DNA from: Devosia ginsengisoli
Lineage (GTDB): Bacteria > Pseudomonadota > Alphaproteobacteria > Rhizobiales > Devosiaceae
Assembly (NCBI RefSeq): GCF_024707105.1
Contig: NZ_JANQAJ010000011.1
Coordinates: 321,488-385,487 of the forward strand
DNA length: 64,000 nt
Direction of reading: 5' to 3'
Shown here: positions 1-9,849 of the stretch, piece by piece
How positions within the stretch are numbered: position 1 is the stretch's first letter
Layout of the letters: every line of letters starts with the position of its first letter
Program-made: the position numbers and the translations under genes
Notes under the pieces: generated by a model
Databases searched by the model: none
What the model saw: the letters and a program-made list of their open reading frames with translations, nothing else
What the model was told of the DNA's origin: nothing

Positions 1-967
1 GCTTCTCGAGTTCCGTCGCGACGTCGCTCCCCACATCAGCGTGTCCGATGCCGAGGACCAATGGCGCGCCGCGAACGTGCCAGATTACCAACTGGGCAAA
101 AGCCCGGTCCTGAAGATCACCTACCTGGGCGTATGGGACACGGTGGGCGCTCTTGGTGTCCCCGACTACATCTGGAATGCAGAAGGCTTCAACAAGGACC
201 ATCGCTTCCACGACACCAACCTAAGTCCGATGGTTCAGTCCGCCAGGCACGCGGTCGCTATCGATGAGAGCAAGGCAGATTTCAAACCCACCCTCTGGGA
301 AAACTTGGAAGAGCTCAACGGCAACCGCGGCAAGGACCCGAAGGCCGAGGACGCGCCCTATCAGCAGAAGTGGTTTCCTGGCGTTCATGGTGGCGTTGGT
401 GGTGGGGGACCACGTAGAGGTTTGTCCGACCAAGCCCTCGAGTGGATCTGGGATGGAGCCGGCAATGCCGGCCTGGTCCTGGACAGCTCGAAGGGCTCCC
501 CGATCTACAGCCTGTCGCCGTCGCACCTCGAGTATCTTGAGAACTCCGAGGAGGAGGAAGGCTTCAGCATCATCGGCACCCTGATGAAGGTCATGCCGAA
601 GTCGGAGAGACAACCCGGCCCGCAGGGCATGCACGAAGTCAGCGTCAGTGCCCAGCGCCGGTGGCACGAGAAGGGCGACAACCTCCCAGAAAAATCTCCC
701 TATCGTCCGAAGCCTTTGCAGCACGTGCAGCCTCAGCTCGACGGGTTGGATGCGGTTTCATTAGGTATGGGCGAGGACGGCATCGAGTTGGCGCCGGACA
801 AGTTCACCGCCCACATCGTCGAGCGCGGCGACACATTGTCGAAGCTGGCCAAGCACTACCTTGGCGACGCCCAGCGTTGGCCCGAGATCGCAACGGCCAA
901 CCGGTACAAGATCACCAATCCAGATCTGATCTACGTCGGGCAATCCCTGCGGATACCGATCGCTTGA
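1..967 (+). CDS. DUF2235 alpha/beta-hydrolase with C-terminal LysM domain (5' partial)
   Basis: The reading frame is already open at the left edge, so the true start lies outside the window. The segment GVWDTVGALG and the segment WFPGVHGGVGGG match the conserved Asp-bearing and His-bearing blocks of the DUF2235 (Tle1-like phospholipase) hydrolases; the nucleophile-elbow serine would lie upstream. The last ~55 residues are a LysM repeat (ERGDTLSKLAKHYLG and VGQSLRIPIA), which normally binds peptidoglycan or chitin. Known members are lipid hydrolases, often type VI secretion effectors, but no secretion gene is visible here. Its stop is 29 bases before a SLATT gene, so it may be the first visible gene of the defence-like operon. 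Family call is good; role is inference. Confidence 0.8.
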   Translation, partial: LLEFRRDVAPHISVSDAEDQWRAANVPDYQLGKSPVLKITYLGVWDTVGALGVPDYIWNAEGFNKDHRFHDTNLSPMVQSARHAVAIDESKADFKPTLWENLEELNGNRGKDPKAEDAPYQQKWFPGVHGGVGGGGPRRGLSDQALEWIWDGAGNAGLVLDSSKGSPIYSLSPSHLEYLENSEEEEGFSIIGTLMKVMPKSERQPGPQGMHEVSVSAQRRWHEKGDNLPEKSPYRPKPLQHVQPQLDGLDAVSLGMGEDGIELAPDKFTAHIVERGDTLSKLAKHYLGDAQRWPEIATANRYKITNPDLIYVGQSLRIPIA

Positions 968-996
968 CCCGGGCGGCACCTTTGGAAAAGTTGAAC

Positions 997-1521
997 ATGC
1001 AAGTGCTTGACGCTGACCTGCAAACAAAGATTGGGGCAGAATTGCACCGTGTCGAAGAGAACACGCTTTACAGCTCCAAGGCGCAGTACAATGCCAGCGA
1101 TCGCTACTCGGGGCGCCACGTATGGTTGGGCGTCCCGGCAGCAGCGTTGAGCGCTGCAGCGGGAGCGGCATCTTTCTCCGGTCAGTGGGAACTCGTCGCC
1201 GGCATGATGAGCATTGCCGTGGCGATCCTCGCCTCTTTGCAGACCTTCATGAAACCATCAGAGCAGGCGTCGGCCCATAAGGCTGCAGGCGATCAGTTTC
1301 TCGCCCTGCGGAATGACGCCCGCGTCATGCGCGAGATAAAGCTGCCACTCCTGACCGACCCCCAGGAAACCGTGACGGCTCTGGAGACGCTGGTGAAACG
1401 GCAGAACGACCTAAACGCTTCTTCGCCCCAGGTTGCTCGACGAGATTTCGAAAGGGCCCGGAACGGCATCGAGGGAGGCGAGGCGACCAACGTGATCGAC
1501 GCCCAAGGTGCCAAACCATGA
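997..1521 (+). CDS. SLATT-domain two-helix membrane protein (candidate CBASS effector)
   Basis: This 174-residue protein has a hydrophilic N-terminal helix, two adjacent membrane helices at about residues 42-60 and 66-84, and a charged helical tail, which is the layout of SLATT (SMODS- and SLOG-associated two-TM) proteins. SLATT proteins are predicted membrane-disrupting effectors that respond to nucleotide second messengers. I chose ATG 997 because the open frame upstream overlaps the previous gene and reads as its shadow. Its stop overlaps the start of the nucleotidyltransferase gene in an ATGA arrangement, a strong sign of translational coupling and joint function. No direct sequence signature fixes the SLATT subfamily, so that is left open. 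Confidence 0.75.
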   Translation: MQVLDADLQTKIGAELHRVEENTLYSSKAQYNASDRYSGRHVWLGVPAAALSAAAGAASFSGQWELVAGMMSIAVAILASLQTFMKPSEQASAHKAAGDQFLALRNDARVMREIKLPLLTDPQETVTALETLVKRQNDLNASSPQVARRDFERARNGIEGGEATNVIDAQGAKP

Positions 1522-2291
1522 GCGTGAACAGCCACCTTCTCCAGAAGTCCGCGTCGGCGATCCTGTCCACAACGGAAAAGGAATCGATATCCCGCTCAAT
1601 TGCCACGCTGCGAAGCAGGCTCGACTCATGGTTCGGGAAGAACCTCACAACGCACTTCACCTTCGGATCATTCACTCGCGAAACGATCCTGCCCCGGTCG
1701 TTGGATGCCCAATCCGATATCGACTACATGGTCGTTTTCGCTGAAGGAGGCAACACACCTCAAACATATCTCAACCGCCTGAAAACGTTTGTCGAGAAGT
1801 ACTATTCGTCGTCAGAAATCTTCCAATCGAGCCCCACGATCGTATTGAACCTGAACCATATTCGGTTCGAGTTGGTGCCGGCGCTGGCGGCATACTGGAC
1901 GGGTTATCAGATTCCGAGCGGTCCGCAGAACTGGCAGGACACCGACCCGAACGGCTTCAATACCACCCTGTCCCAGGCGAACAAGAGCTGCAGCTATCTG
2001 CTGAAGCCGGCAGTGCGCCTTTTCAAAATATGGAATGCTCGTCGCAGCTACCCATTCGAAAGCTATGCCTTGGAAAAGTGGATGGCCGATCAGAGCTATT
2101 GGAGCTGCAGCACCGTCGGCGACCATCTCTTCCATGCGGTCGACAACGCGCAGCTGTCATACTATGCGCCGCAGTGGAAGATTGACGAACTCACTCGGGC
2201 ACGGGAGATCGTCGCCAACACCAGGTACTATTTGGCGTCCGACATGCCGATCAACGCGGAGTCGGAAATCAAGAAGCTGATACCGGAATAG
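1518..2291 (+). CDS. CD-NTase (SMODS-like) nucleotidyltransferase
   Basis: A 257-residue nucleotidyltransferase of the polymerase-beta fold. Residues FTFGSFTRETILP carry the GS motif (G50, S51), followed by the metal-binding DID (D67, D69) and a third acidic residue E118 in RFELVPA, so the catalytic triad is complete. This pattern fits the SMODS/CD-NTase enzymes that make cyclic di- or trinucleotides after phage infection and switch on a neighbouring effector. It is coupled (ATGA) to the SLATT membrane gene upstream. Together they form a minimal CBASS-like sensor-effector pair; no ubiquitin-like, HORMA or TRIP13 helper gene is visible. The nucleotide product cannot be read from the sequence. 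Confidence 0.85.
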   Translation: MSVNSHLLQKSASAILSTTEKESISRSIATLRSRLDSWFGKNLTTHFTFGSFTRETILPRSLDAQSDIDYMVVFAEGGNTPQTYLNRLKTFVEKYYSSSEIFQSSPTIVLNLNHIRFELVPALAAYWTGYQIPSGPQNWQDTDPNGFNTTLSQANKSCSYLLKPAVRLFKIWNARRSYPFESYALEKWMADQSYWSCSTVGDHLFHAVDNAQLSYYAPQWKIDELTRAREIVANTRYYLASDMPINAESEIKKLIPE

Positions 2292-2304
2292 TCCAAGGCC
2301 AGTG

Positions 2305-2871
2305 ATGCACGACGGTAACCTGACGGCGATCGACCACACCCACCTCTTCATCGGCGACACCCATTTCGGGCACACCGGCATCATAGATATGGCCATGCGG
2401 CCGTTCTCGGACATCCGGGCTCATGACCGAGCCCTGATCGAACAGTGGAACGCGATGGTAAAGCCAACGGATACCGTGTGGCACCTAGGGGATTTCGCCG
2501 GCGACGAGGTTCCGTTCCAGGACGCCGCGTCGATCTTCGGCAAACTCAACGGTATCAAGAGGCTCATCGTCGGCAACCACGACGGCGAAGAAATCTGCAC
2601 GAAGCTGGCATGGGCCAGCGTCGATGAAATGCGAACCCTGGTGGCGCCGGGCTGCAAAATCGTTCTCTGCCACTACCCCATGCGCGATTGGAATGGTCAG
2701 TACGGCGGCGACGTTCATTTCTATGGCCACAGCCACGATCGGCTGCCCTCAAGCCGTCTAAGTTGGGATTGCGGCGTCGACCATCAGTCGTTCATTCCGA
2801 TGAAATTCAAAGCCATCAAGGTGGCAATGGACTCCCTCCCCGTTTGGGACTTCACCGGCGCGCCCGCATAG
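2305..2871 (+). CDS. calcineurin-like metallophosphoesterase
   Basis: All metallophosphoesterase blocks are present in order: GDTHFGH (D18, H20), LGDF (D63), GNHD (N91, H92), CHYP, and YGHSH, so it should be an active two-metal phosphatase or phosphodiesterase of 188 residues. ATG 2305 is preferred to the GTG three bases earlier; an AAGG lies seven bases upstream. It follows the nucleotidyltransferase by 13 bases on the same strand, so it is probably co-transcribed. An attractive inference is that it degrades the second messenger and resets the system, but small proteins of this kind have many substrates. A decayed copy of its 3' half lies at about 9850-10012. Confidence 0.85.
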   Translation: MHDGNLTAIDHTHLFIGDTHFGHTGIIDMAMRPFSDIRAHDRALIEQWNAMVKPTDTVWHLGDFAGDEVPFQDAASIFGKLNGIKRLIVGNHDGEEICTKLAWASVDEMRTLVAPGCKIVLCHYPMRDWNGQYGGDVHFYGHSHDRLPSSRLSWDCGVDHQSFIPMKFKAIKVAMDSLPVWDFTGAPA

Positions 2872-2928
2872 ATCAAGGATGCACGTTGATGCCTGGCACT
2901 GCTGGGGAGCGGTACGGCAGACAAAAGA

Positions 2929-4746
2929 TCAACGCTTTCCGAAAGCGCGTCGCTGGTCTTTTCTGGCTCGTGCCTTCACTGCCGCGTTGGTCCTCGATGG
3001 ATTTCCGGACTTTGGTTTCGGCAAACGCTCCGCACGCGAACCTTCGAGCCTAGGAGGCTCATCCGTGGTCCTGGCGTTTTTCCAACGGTCGAACAGGGCT
3101 CTTCCGCCGTTGCGGTAGGATAGCGTCCTCTTCAAGCCGGCAAGGATTTGGCGTCGGTCCGTGGTCCTGTGGCGGAGAAGGTTTCGCATCAGGTGCCCGA
3201 TGGCATATTCCGCATTCGGTGTCGGACCGGTCTGCAAAAGCCTGGTGATCGCTTCGGTCGCCACTTGGTAGTGGGAGAGTATGTCCGCCTTCTCCACCCC
3301 TATGGCTTCGGCAATGGCATCGATGGTGTACATGGTTTCGGCAGTTGCTTGCGCCACGACCTCGACGATGTCGCCAGCGTTGCAGGTGATCGACGTATGT
3401 CGCAGCAAAGCCAACTGCGCGACCAGCCGAGCATAATCCGCTACGCCGAGACGCCCGTTCTGCCTGGCCGCAAGGAAAACCGATTGAAGCCAAACCGCCG
3501 GCGTCTTGAGGCTCCCTGCCCAGCTGCGGTATCGCTTGTCGTCCGTGACGAGCAGCATGCCGTGCTCCCGGGCTACGAAGATCGGGTCGAGCACACCGCG
3601 CCGAATGCTTTCCAGCAGCCATGGGTCGATATCGTTCGGGGCATGGACCGGCACCACTTTGCAGTCTGCCTGCATGGCGTCTTCACGCTTTGCGATGGCA
3701 TCGGCCAGTTGCTTGGCACGCTCTGGCGTGAATTCGTCGAAATGAAATTGGCCTTTGTGGAAGTAGCCGGTGCCGGAACGTTCAGTGCCAGGGATGACAT
3801 CGTCATCGTCATGCAACTGACCGATCTCGTCGGCGGTCGACCTCGCTAGGAGAATCGTACCGAATAGATCCTTGAGCACATGCAGACCGTCTATCCCCAC
3901 CACAGCCCAATAGGTCAGTGTGTCGAGGACGATGCCTTTGCCGAAGTGGTCCCTAGCCGTATGGGTCGCCCAGTCCCGCTCGGGCAGATTGCCCTCGCAT
4001 GCTTCGATGCTGATCCCCTGCGTCCTGAGCGAATCGGCGAACCGCAGGACGTTTCCTCCTCCGGAGAAATCTGCCAGGACGGATATCGGCAGAGGTCCCT
4101 TGGTATAGACCTCATGAACCCTTTCCTGCCGCTCGCTCTGCCTTCTCATAAGATCGAGGAATGGCTCGATGTCGTCGCCAATCGTTCGGATGACGAAGAA
4201 GCCATCCTCATCGGGGAAACGAATGTTGAAGTTCTCGGTGAGGTCCTCATAGGCCTGCAGATACTTGTGGCGCACCCGCTGGACGGTCCAGCGGACCGTT
4301 CGACCGATGCGGTCCTCGACTTCGAAAGCCTCGCCCACCCGGTGGCCGATTGCGGCCCCGGCCATGGCGTGCCCAGTGCCGAACCTCTTTTCGGCGGGCT
4401 CACCGGGCCCATCAACCACCATGAACTCCCTGGTCTGGCCATCGTCCGACGCCAGACTGGTCCACATTCCCAAGCCGATAGCGGCATCGCTCATTTCGTG
4501 AAGTCGCTTCAACTGACCTAGGCCCAGGCCGATCCATTTGAGCGCGACTTTCGGGTCGTTGCGATTAGCGTCCAGAATGTCGTAGGCCAGATCAAGCCCT
4601 TCTTCGACCCGCCCGCCAGCCGCCAGCAGCTGCGCGAAATCCATCTGGTCCCGAGGACCACCCTCCATAGACCTCACGTTCAGCTCTGCCACCAGCGCCG
4701 GAACCTCCGACTTCCGTTTCAGTCGGAACAAGGTCTGGGCCTGCAT
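2929..4746 (-). CDS. C-terminal part of TPR / GreA-GreB-C / PIN protein
   Basis: Three regions are visible in 605 residues. Residues 1-100 are TPR-like helices. Residues ~105-165 resemble the GreA/GreB C-terminal domain (FGTGHAMAGAAIGHRVGEAF, compare ASPMARALLGKGVGD in the window's own GreA). Residues ~270-410 form a PIN-like nuclease domain with acidic residues D275 (VLDT), E307 (TADEI) and D402/D403 (LVTDDKRYR). The tail is basic. The ATG overlaps the stop of the upstream frame in TGATG, but this frame is the same as that of the N-terminal fragment (5743-6906). The intervening frame appears to result from two compensating indels, so I believe this is the 3' half of one ~1,330-residue protein. 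It is probably a toxin-like RNase effector of a conflict system. Confidence 0.75.
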   Translation of the reverse strand: MQAQTLFRLKRKSEVPALVAELNVRSMEGGPRDQMDFAQLLAAGGRVEEGLDLAYDILDANRNDPKVALKWIGLGLGQLKRLHEMSDAAIGLGMWTSLASDDGQTREFMVVDGPGEPAEKRFGTGHAMAGAAIGHRVGEAFEVEDRIGRTVRWTVQRVRHKYLQAYEDLTENFNIRFPDEDGFFVIRTIGDDIEPFLDLMRRQSERQERVHEVYTKGPLPISVLADFSGGGNVLRFADSLRTQGISIEACEGNLPERDWATHTARDHFGKGIVLDTLTYWAVVGIDGLHVLKDLFGTILLARSTADEIGQLHDDDDVIPGTERSGTGYFHKGQFHFDEFTPERAKQLADAIAKREDAMQADCKVVPVHAPNDIDPWLLESIRRGVLDPIFVAREHGMLLVTDDKRYRSWAGSLKTPAVWLQSVFLAARQNGRLGVADYARLVAQLALLRHTSITCNAGDIVEVVAQATAETMYTIDAIAEAIGVEKADILSHYQVATEAITRLLQTGPTPNAEYAIGHLMRNLLRHRTTDRRQILAGLKRTLSYRNGGRALFDRWKNARTTDEPPRLEGSRAERLPKPKSGNPSRTNAAVKARARKDQRRAFGKR

Positions 4747-6906
4747 CAGGATGGGCCGTATGAGACCGGGGAAAGCTCCCGCGACTTCACGAAGCGATCC
4801 TCGGCCAGTCCGAGCTCGCCCCGGTGGTAATGCATAATTCCTTCCAGCATCACGTAGTGGCGCAGGTTCCTGACCGAATCCTCAAGGTTCGCAAAGAACT
4901 CGACCGCTCGGGCCCGTGGGGGGAATTCGTAGGCGAAGGCACTTGCCAGGTCGAACAGCTCCTTGGAGTCGACGTTCTCGTTGACGTAGCCGTCCATCAA
5001 TTTGATCACCGCCGCGTGGTCGTGGAGGCGATTGGCATAGTCGGCGACCATCGTGCGACTTGCGATGTGCGAGGCGTCGGTGATCGTGGCTAGAGCGTTC
5101 CCATAGGCACGCGAGGACGCCTCCGGCAGAGCAAGCTCATCCGCAAGCTGCGCGAGGAGCACCGATGCACGACCGCTGTGCTTGTACTGGACGATCATAT
5201 CGTTCAGATCGGACGATGCACCGGCAGGGTCGTCCACTGCGATCTTCTTTATGCTGGCGCTCGACGCCAGTGCCTTGACCAACTCTCGTTCGGTCGCCGG
5301 GATAGTCTCGAGGACCTCGCTCCCATCCAAACCCTTGAGATAATCCCAATCACCCAGCCGGGCAGCGATCTGGGCACGCATGAGCAGCGCAGGGCCATCT
5401 TCGGCAAGCTTGGGGAAAGCCTCTTTCGCCAATGCTTCGTCGCCCAATTCCATGGCAAGCGCAGCCACCCGCACCTGCATCTCCTTATCTTTGCCGCCCG
5501 AAATGGCTGCACCCTCGAGCATCAACTCCTTGGCTGCATCACCTTCACCTGCGGCAGTCAGTGCCAGGGCGCCGTTGATGCAAAGCGCGAGATGGTCGGG
5601 ACGGTCAGGAGCCTCCTCCATCTTCGCCAGGTTCCAGAGATCGACCAAATCCTTGCCCGCCCGAAGAAGTCGTTCCCGGTCGTCCTGGGTAAGTTTCCAG
5701 GTCGTGCGATGGTCGCCATCGACGATCTCGGAGATATCGGCCTCAGCGGCATGGCGCTTGTAGAATTCGTCTTTCGCGTCGTCCCCCCCGCCCGCGTCGA
5801 GCCAAATCGATCCACGTAGGATCTCCGGCATTGCGCAGGTTGATGAGATGATACTTCCGCACGGCCTCCGAGGCCTTGAGAGGCTCGGGTATCCTGTCGA
5901 TCGCATCAACGACACCGTCGTACCCGCCGGCCTGAACCACGTAGCCGGCCAACACCTCGTTGTCGGGGAACTTGGTAAGTTCGACCAAGCCTTGATCGAA
6001 CGCCTTCCCGTGATCGCCACGCAGCATCATCGCCAATATGGCGTTCGCAGCCGCCTTCGGATCTTCCGGTGCATGCGCCACGGCCTCTTCCAGCATGCCC
6101 GCCGCCGCAACTTCATCGCCCAGTGCAAGAAGACAATGCGCAATGTTGGCCTTCACCCTGAACCAGATATGCCCCGAATTCTCGTCGGTGAGCGCCTTCT
6201 GCAGCTCCAGAAGTAGGTCCATTGCCGATCGCGGTTTGCCCCTGTTGGCCCGATCCCGATATCGGTCGATTTCGGCGTCCAGGGCGACATCCCTTGGGTC
6301 GATGGAACTCGAAGCGCCTTCAGAAGCAGACTTGGCCAGAAGGATGGCGGCGATTTCCCGGGTCGCGACCAGGTTCAACTTCTGCATCGCCATCACATCG
6401 TCATGGCGCTCGGACTGAATTCCCGCGGTCGGGCTATGATTGGGATCGAAGATCAACGCGACATCGGGATGGGCGGATATCTCGTCCTCAATGGTGCCCC
6501 ATCCCCAAGCACGAACCACGATGTTGCGCCCCAGAAGACGTTGCTCCTCGGTCAGTTTGTCGGCCACGGTGGAAAGCGGAGCATCGTCGTCGGCCGTCGT
6601 TGTGAAGAAGTATTCGGTAAGCTTCGGCTCGTATTTGAGCGCCTTCTCGAAATCGGCCCTGAGTTCCTGCTCTGTGGCCCTCTTACCCTGCCCCTTGCAC
6701 TTGCATTGAACACCGACAATTCTGCCGGTGTCGCCATCGCGATATCCGCGCATGTCCATGCCATGCTGCTTCTGGCCACCCCTGCCGAAGCGATGGATCG
6801 AGGGATCGCTCAAGATCCTGCGCCACAGCAATGCTGAGCCCTTCTCGAAGTCCTGCCAGACTTTTGGCCGTGGGACATGGACTTGATTGCTCGCCGATGC
6901 CGACAT
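4746..6906 (-). CDS. N-terminal part: restriction-endonuclease-like domain plus TPR repeats, frameshifted
   Basis: The first ~100 residues resemble an Mrr/PD-(D/E)xK-type nuclease fold: G-M-D with D51, then V-Q-C-K with Q67 and K69. A long alpha-helical TPR-rich region follows. The frame shifts by +1 near the seven-C run at 5783-5789 (seven G on the coding strand); removing one base restores continuity from IDLA to DDAKDEFYKRH. A second, compensating loss of one base near 4750-4755 would join the product to the PIN part (SYGP then ILMQAQ). I chose ATG 6906 (GGAA upstream) over 6942. The upstream neighbours are a HEPN-like gene 171 bases away and a KAP NTPase. It may be truly broken, phase-variable or simply mis-sequenced. 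Confidence 0.65.
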
Positions 6907-7077
6907 GGAAATTCCGTGTGTTAAAGGGGACGAATCCGCCATTGCGATCAGGCTGATCCGGGGCCTTCCGGATGTAAAGGGCAGTGAAATTGGCTATGAG
7001 CGATAGCCAGGTACAGCTTAGGACTTGCATTCCCTGGGAAAACGCGGATGCGCGAAAGTCTTGGCGGGAGCCAAAGA

Positions 7078-7938
7078 CTATATGTGTATTTCGTGCTGGC
7101 CGGAGGGCGCCGCCGCGGGGATGAGCTTGTCAACCAAATCGACCGCGAACAGCCAGCAAGCAAAGGCCATCTCGCCGATCTGCTTCGGTTCGACCTCAAC
7201 GATCTGGCCCAATTGGAACGTCTGCGTGCGAACGTCGACGCCGACTTCCATGCTGGATCGTTCTTGCAATGCCATGCCGATCTCGAAGGGCCGGACTGCG
7301 CCGCTTTGACCGACGATCTCGACCTTCAAGTATGGCAATCGCAGGACCATCGCTCCCGTCTCGTCGATATCCTGCATCCCGACGATGCCGCCCCGGTGCT
7401 CAAGGCAGTTGCGAAGTTTCTGGAACGAAGTCAATTCCGGCGCCCACGACAGTGGAGCCCGAAGACCCTTTGTAACCTTTTCCAGCAATTGGGGGTGCCG
7501 CATGGCCTGAGCTCGCTGCCGGAAAACGTCCTGACGCGCAGCTACGGCCGCCCAGATGGCGGCCACCATGGCGTCTTCAGTGCCGTCCATTACCTCGCTG
7601 CGAATGGCGCCTGGGGAAAATTGAGTCGCGATGTCGATATGGGTTGCAGCGTCTTCCAATGACTGGCGAGCACCACGCGCAAGATCGGAGATGCACATGG
7701 CGGCCATTCGACGATTGATCGATGCAAGCTCTTCTTGTGGCGTGCGGCCGAGCAGGTCCATTTGGTGATGTACGCTCTCGTCCGGGAGAGGCGGAATATT
7801 TGACAAATCGGCCGACTGAATCAGGGGGTGGGCCAGGGCGAAAATGCCATACACTTCCTTAGCGGCCATCTGGGCAGGAACGCCGACGCCTCTAGCGTCT
7901 AGGCGTATAGTAACGAGGGGAGGATGTTCGACTGTCAT
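7078..7938 (-). CDS. HEPN-like protein of unknown function
   Basis: This 286-residue protein is not one I recognise by family. The middle is helical and contains LRNCLEHRGG, which gives an R-x4-H pair (R176, H181), the catalytic signature of HEPN ribonucleases. The C-terminal part looks mixed alpha-beta. Its start overlaps the stop of the KAP NTPase gene in ATGA, so the two are translationally coupled. By analogy with other KAP or AAA NTPase partners, it may be the RNase effector held in check by the NTPase, but this rests on one short motif and gene order. Confidence 0.6.
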   Translation of the reverse strand: MTVEHPPLVTIRLDARGVGVPAQMAAKEVYGIFALAHPLIQSADLSNIPPLPDESVHHQMDLLGRTPQEELASINRRMAAMCISDLARGARQSLEDAATHIDIATQFSPGAIRSEVMDGTEDAMVAAIWAAVAARQDVFRQRAQAMRHPQLLEKVTKGLRAPLSWAPELTSFQKLRNCLEHRGGIVGMQDIDETGAMVLRLPYLKVEIVGQSGAVRPFEIGMALQERSSMEVGVDVRTQTFQLGQIVEVEPKQIGEMAFACWLFAVDLVDKLIPAAAPSGQHEIHI

Positions 7939-9826
7939 GCTCGCTCAACATCACCGCGAAGGGCCGCACGACCTTGCTCCGCTCGCTGCTGCTCCTCAGC
8001 TTCCTCGACGTCCCTGATGGCTTTGCCAATCGTCCAGTTGGTAATGTCGGTCAACCGGTTCTTCCGCAGCACGTCGGCATTGCCGGCTTCCGCAATGAGC
8101 AGATCGCGTACTTCCATGATCCAGGCTCGCTCGGCCGCGAGTTCGCGGGCGAGTTTGCCACCATCGTACCTGCTCAGCATGGCCTTTAGGATTTCGAATT
8201 GAGCCGAATTGGACTGCTTGAGCAAGGTCTCGACGAAATGCTTGGCGTCGACATAGGTGAAAATGGGTTGGTGAGTAAATCGCCCGTCTTTGGTGTTGCT
8301 GTAGTTGATCCGGCGCCAGAACAGGTTCCTGTCTTCAACCATCTCCACCATCAGATGCGCGGCCTGTTCAGGATAACCACCTTCGAGGACCTCGCCCTGC
8401 CGATCCACGAGGTAGGACAGCATCTCACGGAACTCCGGTTTCTCTCGCCCCGAGAAGCCCAGTCCGTCGTGAGCGCGTGGGAAATCGCCCCCGTCATTGA
8501 GGTATGGCTCCAATTTCTTGGATTTCTTTAGGTCGTCCACATAGGTCTTGGCTTCAGCAACGATCGTCGGAACGTCGATCGCTAGGAGCCGCTCTTGGGC
8601 CAGCGTCAAACGCAGACCGAACACGTGCAGGATCTCGCCCTGCTCGACGTAGTGGCGAGCGACGAACTTCGCTTCCACGTCCTCTATGGCAGCCCGGACC
8701 GATTTGTCGTCCCAGATGTGCTTGTCCCAAACGATGCGCCAGGATGGCACTTGGCCTGGGGTGGCGAACCAGGAGCTCACGCCGAGGCTTCGAGCGATGG
8801 CTGCCGGATCGAAGCGACCCTTGGAGAACATGTCGGCGACCAAATCGTTGTCCAGGGTCTGATCGTAGAGATCGATGCCTGGATATTTGTCGGCCGCAAC
8901 GGCCAATGGAGTTGGCGGTGCTTTCTTGTCCACCAGGAACCGACCGTACTGCGACCGGTCGCTCAATGTGGTTAGACCAAGCGAGCCGACCTTGAACTCC
9001 ATCGACAGGGCCAAGAATGTGCCAAGCACATGAGCCATACCATGACTCTTGGACTGCAGCGACGACGGCATTGCCTGATGAAAGCGTGCAAAATCCCAAA
9101 GGGATTGCTGGATGACCCGAAGATTGCCATGATTGGCTTGCCTTGCGACCTGTTCGATGAGCGGGACGTTCTGCTGGAGGTATCGGCGTGTGCCGCGATC
9201 CTTCATCCTGCCGATAAAGGCCGGGATGGCGTTTTCTAGATCCGGTGATATGGAAAGGGTTCGGCCCACTACCTTCTCTTTGCGACGCCGGTATTCATCC
9301 TTGTCGTCCTGGGCAATCTCGCTCTCGTTAGCGATTAGGACGACCTTGCAACCGGCATGCTCGACGAACGGATTCACGTAGCCAAGCACCGTCGTAAGCG
9401 GCACCTCGCACCGCTCAAGATCATCGAAGATGAAGACATCGGCATCGAACTTTTCAAGGTATTCTTCGAGCTTCGCAGATGTGCTGAACCTGGCCATGGT
9501 GAGGAGGCCGCTGATAAGCTGCAGGCTGGCCTTGACCGCCTTGTGCTCGATAAAGGGATGTACGCCCGCCAGGACGGCGCGATCGAACTCCGCCTTCGAC
9601 CCAACGCCATAAAGGCTGACATAAACGTGCCTTGTGCCTGACTTCTTCAATTGGGCGAGGAGCCGTTTGACCAGATAGGTCTTGCCCCCGCCCCAGGGAC
9701 CCTCCAGCATGATCGCGTGATACGGGGGCTCTGGCAGTTCAAGGTAGAACTTCAGGTTATCCCGGATGTGGGAATTCGGATCGAGCGCTCCTTCCCTGCG
9801 CCAGCGCCCCAGCCAAACAACGCCAT
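7935..9826 (-). CDS. KAP-family P-loop NTPase (5' frameshift)
   Basis: Walker A is LEGPWGGGKT and Walker B is VFIFDDLERC, the pattern of KAP NTPases; a downstream NESEIAQDDKDEYRRR region fits sensor 1 and the helical lid. No membrane helices are inserted, unlike many KAP proteins. The uninterrupted frame starts at ATG 9710, right at Walker A, which would remove the family's N-terminal strand. In-frame codons upstream read like genuine KAP sequence (NSHIRDNLKFYLE, PPYHAIM). An ATG at 9826 behind a GGAG gives MALFGWGAGAGKE in the adjacent frame, so one base is probably missing near 9786-9790. It is the first gene of a KAP, HEPN-like, TPR-PIN operon. Confidence 0.8.
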
Positions 9827-9849
9827 CTTCGCCACTCCATGCCCACCAT

